Below, piece by piece: positions 46,113 through 55,291 of a DNA stretch of 64,000 nt. A program made the translations under genes and the position numbers. Source of the stretch: Marinicella sp. (lineage in GTDB: Bacteria > Pseudomonadota > Gammaproteobacteria > Xanthomonadales > Marinicellaceae); contig JANQRW010000042.1 of assembly GCA_028284365.1 (NCBI GenBank), positions 60,468-124,467 of the forward strand. Reading direction: 5' to 3'. Numbering within the stretch: the first letter of the stretch is position 1; each line of letters starts with the position of its first letter. Under the pieces are notes generated by a model, which saw only the letters and a program-made list of their open reading frames with translations, was not told the DNA's origin and searched no databases.

Positions 46113-47433
46113 AGTATTTATCAGAACCCACGGTTGTCAGATGAATGAATATGATTCTGATAAAATGCAAGATGTACTTTTAAAGTCACATGGCTTGAGC
46201 ATCACTGATGTTGAAGAGGAGGCTGATGTGATTTTAATAAACACTTGTTCTATCCGTGAAAAAGCCCAAGAAAAAGTGTTCTCACAATTGGGTCGCTGGC
46301 GTAAAATCAAAGAAAACAACCCTGATGTTATCATTGGTGTCGGTGGTTGTGTGGCTTCGCAAGAAGGTGATGCCATCATCAAGCGCGCACCTTATGTGGA
46401 TTTGGTATTCGGGCCACAAACCATTCACCGTTTACCAGAATTGTTGAAAGCCAGAAACGAACAACAAAAACCACAGGTTGATATTTCATTTCCCGAAATA
46501 GAAAAGTTTGATCATTTACCTGAACCACGTAAAGAAGGGCCTTCTGCTTTTGTTTCAATCATGGAAGGGTGCAGTAAATACTGTTCGTTCTGTGTGGTGC
46601 CATACACCCGTGGTGAAGAGGTGTCACGTCCTTTGGACAGTGTTTTGGCTGAAATTATGAAGCTGGCTGAACAGGGCGTTAAAGAAGTCAATTTGTTGGG
46701 GCAGAACGTGAATGCTTATCGTGGCTTATCGCACGAAGGTGAGGTTGTTGATTTGGCCTTGTTGATTCATTACGTGGCAGCCATAGATGGTATAGAGCGT
46801 ATTCGCTTCACCACTTCTCATCCTGTTGAATTCACTGATGGCTTGATTGAAGCCTATCGTGATGTGCCTGAGTTGGCGAATTATTTACATCTACCAGTAC
46901 AAAGTGGTTCTGATCGCATCCTCGCCATGATGAAACGAGGTCATACCGCATTGGAGTACAAACAAAAAATTCGTAAATTACGAGAGGTCAGACCTGACAT
47001 CAGCTTGTCTTCAGATTTTATTGTCGGCTTTCCTGGTGAAACTGCCAAAGATTTTGAGGACACCATGAAGTTGATCACTGATATTGGCTTTGATCAATGT
47101 TTTAGTTTTATCTATTCGGCTCGTCCTGGCACGCCAGCCTCATCTATGCCTGACTTGGTCTCGATGGATGAGAAGAAGGCCCGTTTACAGCATTTACAAA
47201 GCACCATTAACGATATGGCTGCAGAAATCAGCCAAAATATGATCGGCAGCACACAAAAAATATTGGTTGAAGGCACTTCTAAGTGGTCAGATGAGGAACT
47301 TTCTGGTAAAACAGAGAACAACCGGGTGGTCAATTTTGCAGGCCCCCAAAGATTGATCGGTGAGATGGTTGATGTGGTTATCACCGAGGCATTAAGAAAC
47401 TCTTTAAGAGGTCGTGTATTGATTGATGAATAA
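46090..47433 (+). CDS. miaB: tRNA-2-methylthio-N6-dimethylallyladenosine synthase
   Basis: 447 residues, a radical-SAM methylthiotransferase acting on A37 of tRNAs. The N-terminal cluster cysteines ([27 protein letters not shown]), the radical-SAM CxxxCxxC in [15 protein letters not shown] and the C-terminal TRAM domain are intact. ATG 46102 is an alternative start. First of the miaB-ybeZ-ybeY run; its stop overlaps the region of possible starts of the next gene. Confidence 0.96.
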   Translation: MNKSMSGKVFIRTHGCQMNEYDSDKMQDVLLKSHGLSITDVEEEADVILINTCSIREKAQEKVFSQLGRWRKIKENNPDVIIGVGGCVASQEGDAIIKRAPYVDLVFGPQTIHRLPELLKARNEQQKPQVDISFPEIEKFDHLPEPRKEGPSAFVSIMEGCSKYCSFCVVPYTRGEEVSRPLDSVLAEIMKLAEQGVKEVNLLGQNVNAYRGLSHEGEVVDLALLIHYVAAIDGIERIRFTTSHPVEFTDGLIEAYRDVPELANYLHLPVQSGSDRILAMMKRGHTALEYKQKIRKLREVRPDISLSSDFIVGFPGETAKDFEDTMKLITDIGFDQCFSFIYSARPGTPASSMPDLVSMDEKKARLQHLQSTINDMAAEISQNMIGSTQKILVEGTSKWSDEELSGKTENNRVVNFAGPQRLIGEMVDVVITEALRNSLRGRVLIDE

Positions 47434-47452
47434 CATATCCAAGGCAGAAAAA

Positions 47453-48421
47453 ATGAAAGCAACAGTTCGCAACATGGAATTTACGGACATCAACAATGGA
47501 AGTCTCGTCAATTTATATGGACAACAAGACATTCACCTGAAATTACTGGCAGAGCATACGGAAACTGATATCCATGCCCGTGGCCATAATTTTCAAATCA
47601 AAGGTGCAGAAGACAATGTTAATCAAGCTGCCAAAATGCTACATTTGTTGGTTAAGGAAGCGCGCAAAGAAGCGCTGAATCCTGAGATTGTGCATGTGAT
47701 TCTGGCTGGTAATGCCAGTCGCCCTGATTATGAGCCGCAAGAAGTGGCGATTAAAACCAAAGCTGGTGTGATAACTGGTCGCTCAGATAACCAAAAGGCC
47801 TATTTGCACAACATCGTCACTCATGACATTAATTTTGGTATCGGTCCTGCTGGTACAGGTAAGACATTTTTGGCAGTGGCTTGTGCGGTTGAAGCCTTTT
47901 TAACTGATCGGGTAAGGCGTTTGGTATTGGTTCGGCCAGCGGTGGAAGCTGGTGAGCGTTTGGGTTTCTTGCCAGGCGACTTGAGTGAAAAAGTAGATCC
48001 ATATCTGCGTCCTTTATATGATGCATTGTATGACATGCTTGGCCACAACAAAGTTGAAAAGATGCTGGAGAAGAACGAAATTGAAGTGGCACCTTTGGCT
48101 TTCATGCGTGGTCGCACCTTGAACGATGCTTATGTGATTCTGGATGAAGCACAAAACACCACAGTTGAACAAATGAAAATGTTCCTCACGCGAACAGGTT
48201 TTAACACCACCGTTGTGGTTACTGGTGACATCACACAGATTGATTTACGCCCTGGTGAAAAGTCAGGCCTTAAACATGCCATGGAAATTCTACAGGATAT
48301 CAAGGGCATCAGTTTCAGTTGGTTCAAATCCAAAGATGTGGTCAGACACAACCTGGTCCAAAAGATTGTTGATGCGTACGACAAGCAAAAAACAACAAAA
48401 AAACTGAATGATACAGCTTGA
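47453..48421 (+). CDS. ybeZ: PhoH-family ATPase (YbeZ)
   Basis: 322 residues from ATG 47453, preferred because AAGGCAG precedes it; ATG 47426, overlapping the miaB stop, is an alternative. An N-terminal KH-like region precedes the PhoH ATPase with Walker [14 protein letters not shown] and Walker [12 protein letters not shown]. YbeZ acts with YbeY in rRNA processing and ribosome quality control. It overlaps ybeY by 14 bases, as is usual for coupling of this pair. Confidence 0.94.
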   Translation: MKATVRNMEFTDINNGSLVNLYGQQDIHLKLLAEHTETDIHARGHNFQIKGAEDNVNQAAKMLHLLVKEARKEALNPEIVHVILAGNASRPDYEPQEVAIKTKAGVITGRSDNQKAYLHNIVTHDINFGIGPAGTGKTFLAVACAVEAFLTDRVRRLVLVRPAVEAGERLGFLPGDLSEKVDPYLRPLYDALYDMLGHNKVEKMLEKNEIEVAPLAFMRGRTLNDAYVILDEAQNTTVEQMKMFLTRTGFNTTVVVTGDITQIDLRPGEKSGLKHAMEILQDIKGISFSWFKSKDVVRHNLVQKIVDAYDKQKTTKKLNDTA

Positions 48422-48857
48422 GCTGATTAACGAAGGAAATTTAAGCGCACCTGCCCAAGTTGAATTTGAAAAATGGCTTAAGCAGGTTGCTGAAAGTTTG
48501 AATACTGAGGGTGAAGTTTGTATCAAAATCATTGATGTGTCAGAAAGCCAATACCTTAATCACACCTACCGTGGTAAGGACAAGCCCACCAATGTTTTAT
48601 CCTTCCCTACAGAAATTCCTGCTTTTGTTGAGTCTCGTCATCTTGGCGACCTCGCTATATGTGGACCTGTTGTTGAACAAGAAGCGCAAGAGCAAAACAA
48701 ACCGCTCAGTCATCATTGGGCTCACATGACCGTTCATGGTATGTTACACCTGTTGGGCTTTGATCACATCGAAGATGATGAAGCTACAGAGATGGAGTCT
48801 TTAGAGGCAGCAGTTCTTCAACAATTGTCAATTGCTAACCCTTACAGTGAGTTCTAA
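48408..48857 (+). CDS. ybeY: Endoribonuclease YbeY
   Basis: 149 residues. The zinc-binding signature [11 protein letters not shown] near the C-terminus and NVLSFPTE upstream are diagnostic. YbeY is a single-strand endoribonuclease needed for 16S rRNA 3' maturation. The gene overlaps ybeZ. The usual followers corC (ybeX) and lnt are absent; a DUF1801-like gene starts 13 bases after the stop. Confidence 0.96.
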   Translation: MIQLELINEGNLSAPAQVEFEKWLKQVAESLNTEGEVCIKIIDVSESQYLNHTYRGKDKPTNVLSFPTEIPAFVESRHLGDLAICGPVVEQEAQEQNKPLSHHWAHMTVHGMLHLLGFDHIEDDEATEMESLEAAVLQQLSIANPYSEF

Positions 48858-48870
48858 CAGCTTATTGATG

Positions 48871-49275
48871 ATGGATAAAGCAGTAAAAGATAAATTCAAT
48901 ACTTTTCCAATTGATGTTCGTGATTTACTTTTACAAATACGCAGGATGATTTTTAAGGTGGCTGAAGCAGGCCATATTGGTCAATTAACAGAGACCTTGA
49001 AATGGGGTGAGATCAGTTACTTAATCAAAGGCGGAAGCACAGTTAGAATGGGGTGGAAGCCAAATACACCGAGCCACATTTACATTTATTTTCATTGCCA
49101 GACCACTTTGATAAAAACATTCAAAGAAATATATGGTGAGGAACTGGTTTTTGAGGGTAATCGGGCGATTGTAATCACTGTCAACCAAGACATACCGGTT
49201 GTCGAGTTGAAGCATTGTATTTCTTTGTCGCTGCGCTATCATCATATAAAAGATTTACCTTTGTTGGGAGTATAA
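48871..49275 (+). CDS. DUF1801-like protein
   Basis: 134 residues from ATG 48871 (ATG 48868 immediately before is equally possible). The fold pattern of the YdhG/DUF1801 type is recognisable: an N-terminal helix (VRDLLLQIRRMIFKVAEA), ETLKWGEISYLIKGGSTVRMG and HIYIYFHCQTTLIKTF. Members are small and uncharacterised. The next gene starts directly after its stop, so it probably belongs to an operon running on from ybeY. Confidence 0.75.
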   Translation: MDKAVKDKFNTFPIDVRDLLLQIRRMIFKVAEAGHIGQLTETLKWGEISYLIKGGSTVRMGWKPNTPSHIYIYFHCQTTLIKTFKEIYGEELVFEGNRAIVITVNQDIPVVELKHCISLSLRYHHIKDLPLLGV

Positions 49276-49869
49276 ATGAAACCTGACTTAATTAGCTACC
49301 AATTAGGCATTCCTGAATCCTGTCGATCGACGGCTGTGGCTTTATTTGATTTGGCTTTTGGTGAAAAAATAGCAGTTGCAATACCCAGTAAAGAAGCGCG
49401 TCAAGCTGTTTTTCTTAATGGATTTAATCTGGATTATGCCATCGTGGCATTGTATGAAGGTAAACTGGTCGGTATGGCAGGATTTCAGGGCAAAGATGGG
49501 GCTTTGACCAGTGGAGTTACGTATCGTAGTCTCATTAAACATCTGGGTATTTGGAAAGGCAGTAAGGCGGCTTTGGTGTTGTCTTTGTATGAACGAAAAT
49601 CAAAACCGAAAGAGTTGGTTATGGATGGTATTTCAGTATTACCTGAAGCCAGAAGTATGGGCATAGGTCAGCAACTGTTAAAAGAAATTGCTACTTATGC
49701 CGCCAACCAAGGCTATGATTGTGTCAGACTTGATGTGATTGATACCAACCCCAGAGCAAGAAGCCTTTATCAGCGCTTTGGGTTTAAAGCGGTAAAAATT
49801 GAGCAGTTTCCCATGTTTAAAAGATTTCTGGGTTTTGGTGGTGTTACCACCATGAGACTTGATGTTTAG
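49276..49869 (+). CDS. GNAT-family N-acetyltransferase
   Basis: 197 residues. The acetyl-CoA-binding motif ARSMGIGQQLLKEIATYA and the following VRLDVIDTNPRARSLYQRFGF are typical of GNAT enzymes. The first about 60 residues are less conserved and would bind the acceptor, which is unknown. ATG follows the previous stop without a gap (GGAGTATAA ATG), and that GGAG provides the ribosome-binding site. Confidence 0.85.
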   Translation: MKPDLISYQLGIPESCRSTAVALFDLAFGEKIAVAIPSKEARQAVFLNGFNLDYAIVALYEGKLVGMAGFQGKDGALTSGVTYRSLIKHLGIWKGSKAALVLSLYERKSKPKELVMDGISVLPEARSMGIGQQLLKEIATYAANQGYDCVRLDVIDTNPRARSLYQRFGFKAVKIEQFPMFKRFLGFGGVTTMRLDV

Positions 49870-50070
49870 CTTGCTTGTTGGTTTGGTATAACACTTGAGC
49901 AGGGTCAATTATTAAAACATGATTATACCTCTGGTAACTGTAGGCATGGAAAATCATAGGTGGTGGAATAGGGTCATATATGCCAAAATACGTCCTTATT
50001 TTGGTTGTTCTGTGAAACTGAAAAACAAAATATTATCAAGAAATAATAAACTAATAGATAAGGAGAATGT

Positions 50071-51099
50071 ATGTACTATTGGATAGATAAAGATTCTGAA
50101 AGTGACAATGTGGTTGTTTTGAATGAGCATTCCTTGTTTGTTGGTTCCTGTGACCAAGAATCGATTGATCAAGTCGATATACAACTAGCTGGCAAACAAA
50201 GCCCAATAGAAGTGTTGGGTTCTGATGGCCTGACAGTGATTCCTTTCAGTCAGATTCAAAACATTACCAGCCGCAACACTGATGATGATGTTGAGGTTAA
50301 GTATAAAGCCCAAAAAGAGATTGAGGATAAAACAGTTTATTTTGCCAATAAAGATGAAAAACGAAGTTTCATCAATACAATTACACCATTGGTGCCTGAT
50401 CATCTGGAGAAAACTGAAACTACGCAGTCAGCACTCAAAGCTGCCATCAGTCCTCTCATCAGTTTATTACTCAGTGTGGTGCTGATCTATTTATTTTTTG
50501 ATAAATTCAGGTGGACAGCCCTGATTCTAGGTGGGTTATGGGCGGCAGGCAGTTTGTATATGTTGTCTATGAGAGTCTCACATCCGCCGACCATTACCAG
50601 ATGGTTTATACGAGGCCGCTATGCCAGAAAAATGTGGTCAGGTATTAAAACGGCTTTTTCTTATGTATTCTTGGCTTTGATTATGGTTGGAGTATACAGC
50701 CGGTTTCCTGACAGTTATGGTACCAAAAGTCTATATGAACAAATGCAACACGAAGAATTGAACGCTGAGGATGTTGCGAAATACATTGAACGAGGTGCTG
50801 ATATTAATTATGTGGATGAATACGGTGATACACCATTGTCATCAGCATTGAGTTGGAGTGAGGATGAGCTGGCTATTGCCCTGATTGAGGCTGGTGCAGA
50901 TTTATCAGCGGATGACAATGGACAAAGGCCGTTGGAGCAAGCGATTTATAACGGGGGCAGTATTGAAGTCATTGAAACCATGCTTAAACAAGGTGCCTCG
51001 CTTGATTTTAAAATCGATGGTATCTCACCTTTGGAATATGCCAAACAAGCCGAACAAAGAGATTTAGTCAAACTACTTACCCAGTATCAACGTCATTGA
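50071..51099 (+). CDS. Ankyrin-repeat membrane protein
   Basis: 342 residues with AAGGAG seven bases before the ATG. Residues 1-115 form a cytoplasmic, beta-rich, acidic region; three hydrophobic segments follow (about 130-150, 150-170 and 190-212). Then come ankyrin repeats (NAEDVAKYIERGADINYVDEYGDTPLSSAL, DELAIALIEAGADLSADDNGQRPLEQAI, SIEVIETMLKQGASLDFKIDGISPLEYA). Probably an inner-membrane scaffold; no enzymatic motif. Monocistronic, with a hairpin about 115 bases downstream. Confidence 0.75.
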   Translation: MYYWIDKDSESDNVVVLNEHSLFVGSCDQESIDQVDIQLAGKQSPIEVLGSDGLTVIPFSQIQNITSRNTDDDVEVKYKAQKEIEDKTVYFANKDEKRSFINTITPLVPDHLEKTETTQSALKAAISPLISLLLSVVLIYLFFDKFRWTALILGGLWAAGSLYMLSMRVSHPPTITRWFIRGRYARKMWSGIKTAFSYVFLALIMVGVYSRFPDSYGTKSLYEQMQHEELNAEDVAKYIERGADINYVDEYGDTPLSSALSWSEDELAIALIEAGADLSADDNGQRPLEQAIYNGGSIEVIETMLKQGASLDFKIDGISPLEYAKQAEQRDLVKLLTQYQRH

Positions 51100-51214
51100 T
51101 ATTGGTTGTTCAGAGGTAAATAGCTACCAAAAAATGTGCTGAAGCCTTAAGTTTTCATGTCCTCGACAGTATCCCATATAGCTGTGGCATTCCCCTAAAT
51201 GCTGTTGTCACTCC

Positions 51215-51244
51215 AAAAGCACTTTCAAGGTTGGAGGTGCTTTT
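51215..51244 (+). terminator. Probable terminator after the ankyrin gene
   Basis: AAAAGCAC (51215-51222) pairs with GTGCTTTT (51237-51244) around a 14-base loop, followed by CGTTTTGTTTTT. The remaining gap (51100-51418) has no gene; its last 100 bases should contain the rhomboid promoter. Confidence 0.6.
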
Positions 51245-51418
51245 CGTTTTGTTTTTGACAAAAATAATGGTGATGGCTTTATAACCAAGCCTGAACCACT
51301 GATGCGAGCAGTCATATTGGTAGATCAACATGTGTAAGACGATAAACTTTTCTCAATTGTTTTAAAACCGGTGCTCGGTTAGAATAAGTTACTCTAAAAG
51401 CATGCCAATAAATCAGGA

Positions 51419-52840
51419 ATGATTATAGTACCTACCGAAAAGCGTTTTGATTGGCAGAATGCCCCCATCGCTTTATTCTTGATTGTGATTCTCAATGTCT
51501 TGGTTTTTTATGTATACCAAACCGGTGACTCAGACCATTTTGAGGAAGCCGCCAATTTATATATCAATGACGGTCTTTATCAGAAAGAAGCAGAACATTA
51601 TCAAGATTTTCTAACTGAGAATGAGGCCGTGGAACAACTGGAGCTGTTCCAAGAAATAAAACAACACCCTCAAAAAATTTATGCGGCAGCATTGATCCTT
51701 CAGGATGAGGCGTTTTATGCATATATGATGGAAAATGCCCAGGGGTTTTATGAGCCAGAATATTTTGTCTACTGGAAGTTTCAACGGCAGTACATCCATG
51801 ATTTAATGTTTGAAGTCAGCTATCAGAAACATGGGCTGGTGGCCAATGACATCAAAGTAACCTCACTCATTACTCACCAATTTCTGCATGCGGGCACCAT
51901 GCACTTGATTGGCAACATGTTCTTTTTGATCATTTGTGGTTTTGCCGTAGAAGCCAGTTTAGGTCATCGGAACTTTTTGATCTTTTATCTGATAACCGGC
52001 GTCGGTGCAGGCTTGGCACAGGTTTTGATGGACTTAAACAGTTCAGTACCTTTGGTTGGTGCCTCCGGGGCGGTTTCTGGTGTTATGGCCATGTATCTGG
52101 GTATATTTCGGATGAAGAAAATTGAGTTTTTCTACTGGTTTTTTGTCTTTGTTGGCTATTTCCGTGCACCTGCTTTGTTTATTTTGCCTTTTTATATCGG
52201 TAACGAACTCTATTCGATGTGGTCTATGCCTGAAACCAATGTGGCTTTTATGGCGCACGTTGGTGGTTTTGTCACTGGTGCCATTTTGATTGGTGTACTG
52301 GTGTGGTTTAAGCCTGAAACTTTGAATCAAGAATACATTGAAGAAGATCAAGCCGTTAATCCTAAACAGGAGAGCTTGGATCAAATTTACCAAACTATGG
52401 ATAAATTTAAATTCGAAACAGCACTGAAGCAGATTAATAAGCATGTGACCGATTATGGTTCTGATTTTGGTTTAAAAGTTCTGAAATATAAATTACTGAA
52501 TGCAGTTGAACCTGAACAGGCACAAACCTATTTCAGCCAATTAATTACTTCAACCAAACCGAATAATCAGCAATTAGCAAAACTTGAAAAAATATGGCAT
52601 GAATTGTCAAAAGAGGAGCGACAAATTGATCCTGAGGCACAGTATAAGTTGGCTTGGAATTTCATCACCGTTCCAGAGCATGTTGAAGAAGCCATTAATA
52701 TCTTTCAGCAAATGTATCAGGCAGAAAACAAACACCCTTCATTAAATGTGCTTGCCAAAAAGATTGCCTTTGCATATAAACGCCTTGAAAATAAGGCTGA
52801 ATCTGAAAAGTATTTAGCCATAGCACAGGAGCTCAGCTGA
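51419..52840 (+). CDS. Rhomboid intramembrane protease with a helical-repeat tail
   Basis: 473 residues. After the first helix (about 15-33) there is an unusual insertion of about 115 residues, then the rhomboid core: HAGTMHLIGNM (His162, Asn166), nucleophile Ser216 in GASGAVSG and His280 in AHVGGFVTG. Residues about 325-473 form a TPR-like soluble tail (FETALKQINKHV, EEAINIFQQMYQ). It should cleave transmembrane substrates in the inner membrane. Its stop overlaps the next ATG (TGATG), coupling it to the zinc-finger membrane protein. Confidence 0.87.
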   Translation: MIIVPTEKRFDWQNAPIALFLIVILNVLVFYVYQTGDSDHFEEAANLYINDGLYQKEAEHYQDFLTENEAVEQLELFQEIKQHPQKIYAAALILQDEAFYAYMMENAQGFYEPEYFVYWKFQRQYIHDLMFEVSYQKHGLVANDIKVTSLITHQFLHAGTMHLIGNMFFLIICGFAVEASLGHRNFLIFYLITGVGAGLAQVLMDLNSSVPLVGASGAVSGVMAMYLGIFRMKKIEFFYWFFVFVGYFRAPALFILPFYIGNELYSMWSMPETNVAFMAHVGGFVTGAILIGVLVWFKPETLNQEYIEEDQAVNPKQESLDQIYQTMDKFKFETALKQINKHVTDYGSDFGLKVLKYKLLNAVEPEQAQTYFSQLITSTKPNNQQLAKLEKIWHELSKEERQIDPEAQYKLAWNFITVPEHVEEAINIFQQMYQAENKHPSLNVLAKKIAFAYKRLENKAESEKYLAIAQELS

Positions 52841-54186
52841 TGGAACAGGGTTGTAAATACCATCCTTTGGAAGTTGCTACCTATCATTGTACAAGTTGTG
52901 ATATCAGTTGTTGTGATCAATGTGTAGATGATTCCAGGTACAACCCAGTGGTGCGCTGTTTTCAATGTAACCGTGAACTGGAATCATTGGGACCAGGTAA
53001 GATTGAACCTTTCTGGCGCCGGTTGCAAGAAAGTTTCAAGTATCCGTTAGCGACACAGTCTTTGGTTTTTATCTTCGGCTTGTCAATATTGTGCTCAATT
53101 GCCTTATACTTGCCTTTTGCCTTGTTTATTTACCTGGCTTTGTTTGGTTCGGGCTTTAAGTACTGTTTGAGCTGCTTGAGTCATACTGCAGATGGTTACA
53201 TGAAGCCACCGGATATAACCGAGGCTTATGCAGGCGGTTTCAGGAAGATGTTGGTGCTTATTTTGATGGTGTTTGTTACCAGCTCGGTGACTTATGCTGC
53301 TGATAAGTATTTGGGTGCTGCCATCGGTGGTGTGGTGGCCTTGTTGGTAACCATTTCATTTCCTGCCATCATCATTAATTATGCCATTTCAGATGGCGTT
53401 TTTGAATCGTTAAGTCCGAGTAATATCCTTAACCTGATGAACTCAATTGGTTTACCTTATGGTTTAATTCTGGCTTTTATTCTGATCATGTCAGGCTCGA
53501 TTGTTGTGGTCTATCAATTGGTGGCATGGGTACCCTCAAGTCTGGACTCAATCTTTTTGTATGCGGTGACGTTTTATTATTTGATTGTGTTACACCATCT
53601 AATGGGTTACATGGTGTTCCAGTATCAAAATGCCTTGGGTTTCAGCGCACGCCTGCAAGATGGCTCAAACAAAAGGCGTGGCTCACATCAAATTGCCATG
53701 GCTAAAATCTCAGCTCTAGTGAAAGAAGCCGAATTTACCGATGCCACTGAACTGTTTGAAGAGCAGGTGAACATGAATTTTGATAACTTGCAGTTGAACA
53801 TGCAGTATTTTGATTTTTTATTGGCCACCAGAAACGAAAGTGCTCTGGCCAGGTTTGTGCCTAAATATATGGTGACCTTGGAAAAACAAAGCAGGCAAGA
53901 TGTCATCAGTCGCAGTTACAAACGCTTGTTGCACAAGTTGCCTGATTCTGAATTGGAAGATCCAAAATTAAAACTACTGGTTTCACAAGCCTGCTATGAT
54001 CAAAATGATCCTAAAGTCGCGATTAAGCTGTTACATGGTATCCATAAAAAGCATCCAAACTTCAAGGAACTCACCCCAGCTTTATCGTTGTTGGCTGATG
54101 CCCTGGATGAATTTCCAAAATATGCTTCTCATGCCGATGCATGTCGAAAAATGATCATCAGAATGAATAAAATCCAAAATAATTAA
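52840..54186 (+). CDS. Zinc-finger multi-pass membrane protein with helical-repeat tail
   Basis: 448 residues. The N-terminus has eight potential zinc ligands (Cys5, His8, Cys17, Cys20, Cys25, Cys28, Cys40, Cys43) in a B-box-like arrangement. Six or so helices follow (about 72-105, 130-185, 205-265) in a Yip1-like layout, then a soluble TPR-like tail (about 290-448). No catalytic motif. One-base overlap with the rhomboid gene and the matching tail types suggest that both act in one membrane complex. No named family recognised. Confidence 0.7.
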   Translation: MEQGCKYHPLEVATYHCTSCDISCCDQCVDDSRYNPVVRCFQCNRELESLGPGKIEPFWRRLQESFKYPLATQSLVFIFGLSILCSIALYLPFALFIYLALFGSGFKYCLSCLSHTADGYMKPPDITEAYAGGFRKMLVLILMVFVTSSVTYAADKYLGAAIGGVVALLVTISFPAIIINYAISDGVFESLSPSNILNLMNSIGLPYGLILAFILIMSGSIVVVYQLVAWVPSSLDSIFLYAVTFYYLIVLHHLMGYMVFQYQNALGFSARLQDGSNKRRGSHQIAMAKISALVKEAEFTDATELFEEQVNMNFDNLQLNMQYFDFLLATRNESALARFVPKYMVTLEKQSRQDVISRSYKRLLHKLPDSELEDPKLKLLVSQACYDQNDPKVAIKLLHGIHKKHPNFKELTPALSLLADALDEFPKYASHADACRKMIIRMNKIQNN

Positions 54187-54238
54187 CTGATCGGAACATA
54201 TGAAATAATAGTTGGGTTGTATAAGAAAAGAATTAGGT

Positions 54239-54652
54239 ATGAAAAATCGAGAAACATTGCAAGGCAGCTGCTTATGTGGTGAGTGCCAATATGTAATCAC
54301 TGCGGAATTAAAGCATTTCTTCCAGTGTCACTGCACGCAGTGCCGTAAAACCACAGCCGCTGCATTCGCTGCTAACATCATCGCAGTACCAGCAGAGATC
54401 AATTGGGTATCAGGAGCAGATAACACCAAACGCTTTGATTACCCAGGACGCGGATTCACCCAAGTGTTTTGTGAAACTTGTGGCTCAGGCTTACCATTCC
54501 TGGATAAAAGCGGCAAGATGTTGTTTATTCCAACCGGGACTTTAGACAATGTACCCACGATTAAACCCGAGGCTAACATCTTTTGGGGCGAACGTGCTGA
54601 ATGGGTTGAACATGGTATGGGTGCACCAAGACAAAAAACTTTTGGCGATTGA
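54239..54652 (+). CDS. GFA/CENP-V-domain zinc protein
   Basis: 137 residues from ATG 54239; the frame also extends 27 bases upstream to a TTG. Zinc cysteines CLCGEC, CHCTQC and CETCGSGLP are all present, as in glutathione-dependent formaldehyde-activating (GFA) family proteins. Members may bind glutathione adducts, but most are not characterised and a formaldehyde role should not be assumed. It stands alone. Confidence 0.85.
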   Translation: MKNRETLQGSCLCGECQYVITAELKHFFQCHCTQCRKTTAAAFAANIIAVPAEINWVSGADNTKRFDYPGRGFTQVFCETCGSGLPFLDKSGKMLFIPTGTLDNVPTIKPEANIFWGERAEWVEHGMGAPRQKTFGD

Positions 54653-54748
54653 TTTCTTGATTAATTAATTTTTTTATCCGTTGATTGTAATGTGCATTTT
54701 TACACCACATCAAAGAATGAGGGTTGTTTGTGTTAAATTTTTACGATA

Positions 54749-54758
54749 TGTCGCGACA
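54749..54758. promoter_or_regulatory. Palindromic operator candidate upstream of the XRE remnant
   Basis: TGTCGCGACA is a perfect 10-base palindrome about 64 bases before the original ATG (54822) of the broken regulator. Its position in the promoter region suggests an autoregulatory site for an XRE dimer. No second copy was noticed in the window. Confidence 0.4.
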
Positions 54759-54821
54759 GTGAGGTGTTTTTAGGTGGCAAGATTGTTTATAGTGGAAGTC
54801 AAGCAGCAACGTGATATTGAC

Positions 54822-55158
54822 ATGAGTATAAGACAAAGAAGACAAGAGAGGGGATGGTGGTTTGAGTACACGTGCGATTCAGAGAATAGAAACCGGCCAT
54901 CAAACAAGTCTGGAGTCATTGAAAAGTCTTGCTGCTGTTTTTGAAACTTCAATCAGCACACTTAAACAGGAGCAAACCATGGCAGATCAAGAAATTAAAA
55001 ATCAAACCATACCTTCGGATTTACTGAACATAGAAAGAGAGGCCATAGAATTTGCACAATCAGTCATCAATGGCCCCCAAAAAGATCAACAGGATTCGCT
55101 CACCAAACTTGAACGAGACGCCATTAACTATGCCAAGAAATTATTAGGCAAGTTTTGA
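54822..55158 (+). pseudogene. XRE-family helix-turn-helix regulator with an internal deletion
   Basis: ATG 54822 starts MSIRQRRQERGW, the usual start of this regulator type. After TGG at 54855-54857 a single base (54858) precedes GGT TTG AGT in another frame, which continues GLSTRAIQRIETGHQTSLES to 55158. The residues of the second and early third helix (normally about nine, such as SQEQLA.LS) are missing, with a frame change. A deletion of 3n-1 bases (26 or 29) explains it. The remaining frame has only a TTG start (54862) and half an HTH, so DNA binding is unlikely. The C-terminus carries two similar motifs (LLNIEREAIEFAQ and LTKLERDAINYAK). Confidence 0.8.
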
Positions 55159-55291
55159 AGTTTAAGGCTGAAACAGTTTCATCTGACGCTAATGTTACAG
55201 CGTGTAACGAAAACTAATGAGCCAATAGCGTTTGATTGTAACGTGGCAGTGCTCACAAACGTACGCCACAACTTTGGTTTTTGATTTGTTT

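Noticed and set aside
51100..51418. Possible structural RNA in the gap before the rhomboid gene
   Set aside because: Only one terminator-like hairpin is visible; nothing resembling 6S, RNase P or tmRNA conserved elements.
55194..55208. GTTACA-GCG-TGTAAC palindrome after the XRE remnant
   Set aside because: Short, in a convergent gap, no second copy and no promoter context; too weak to call an operator.
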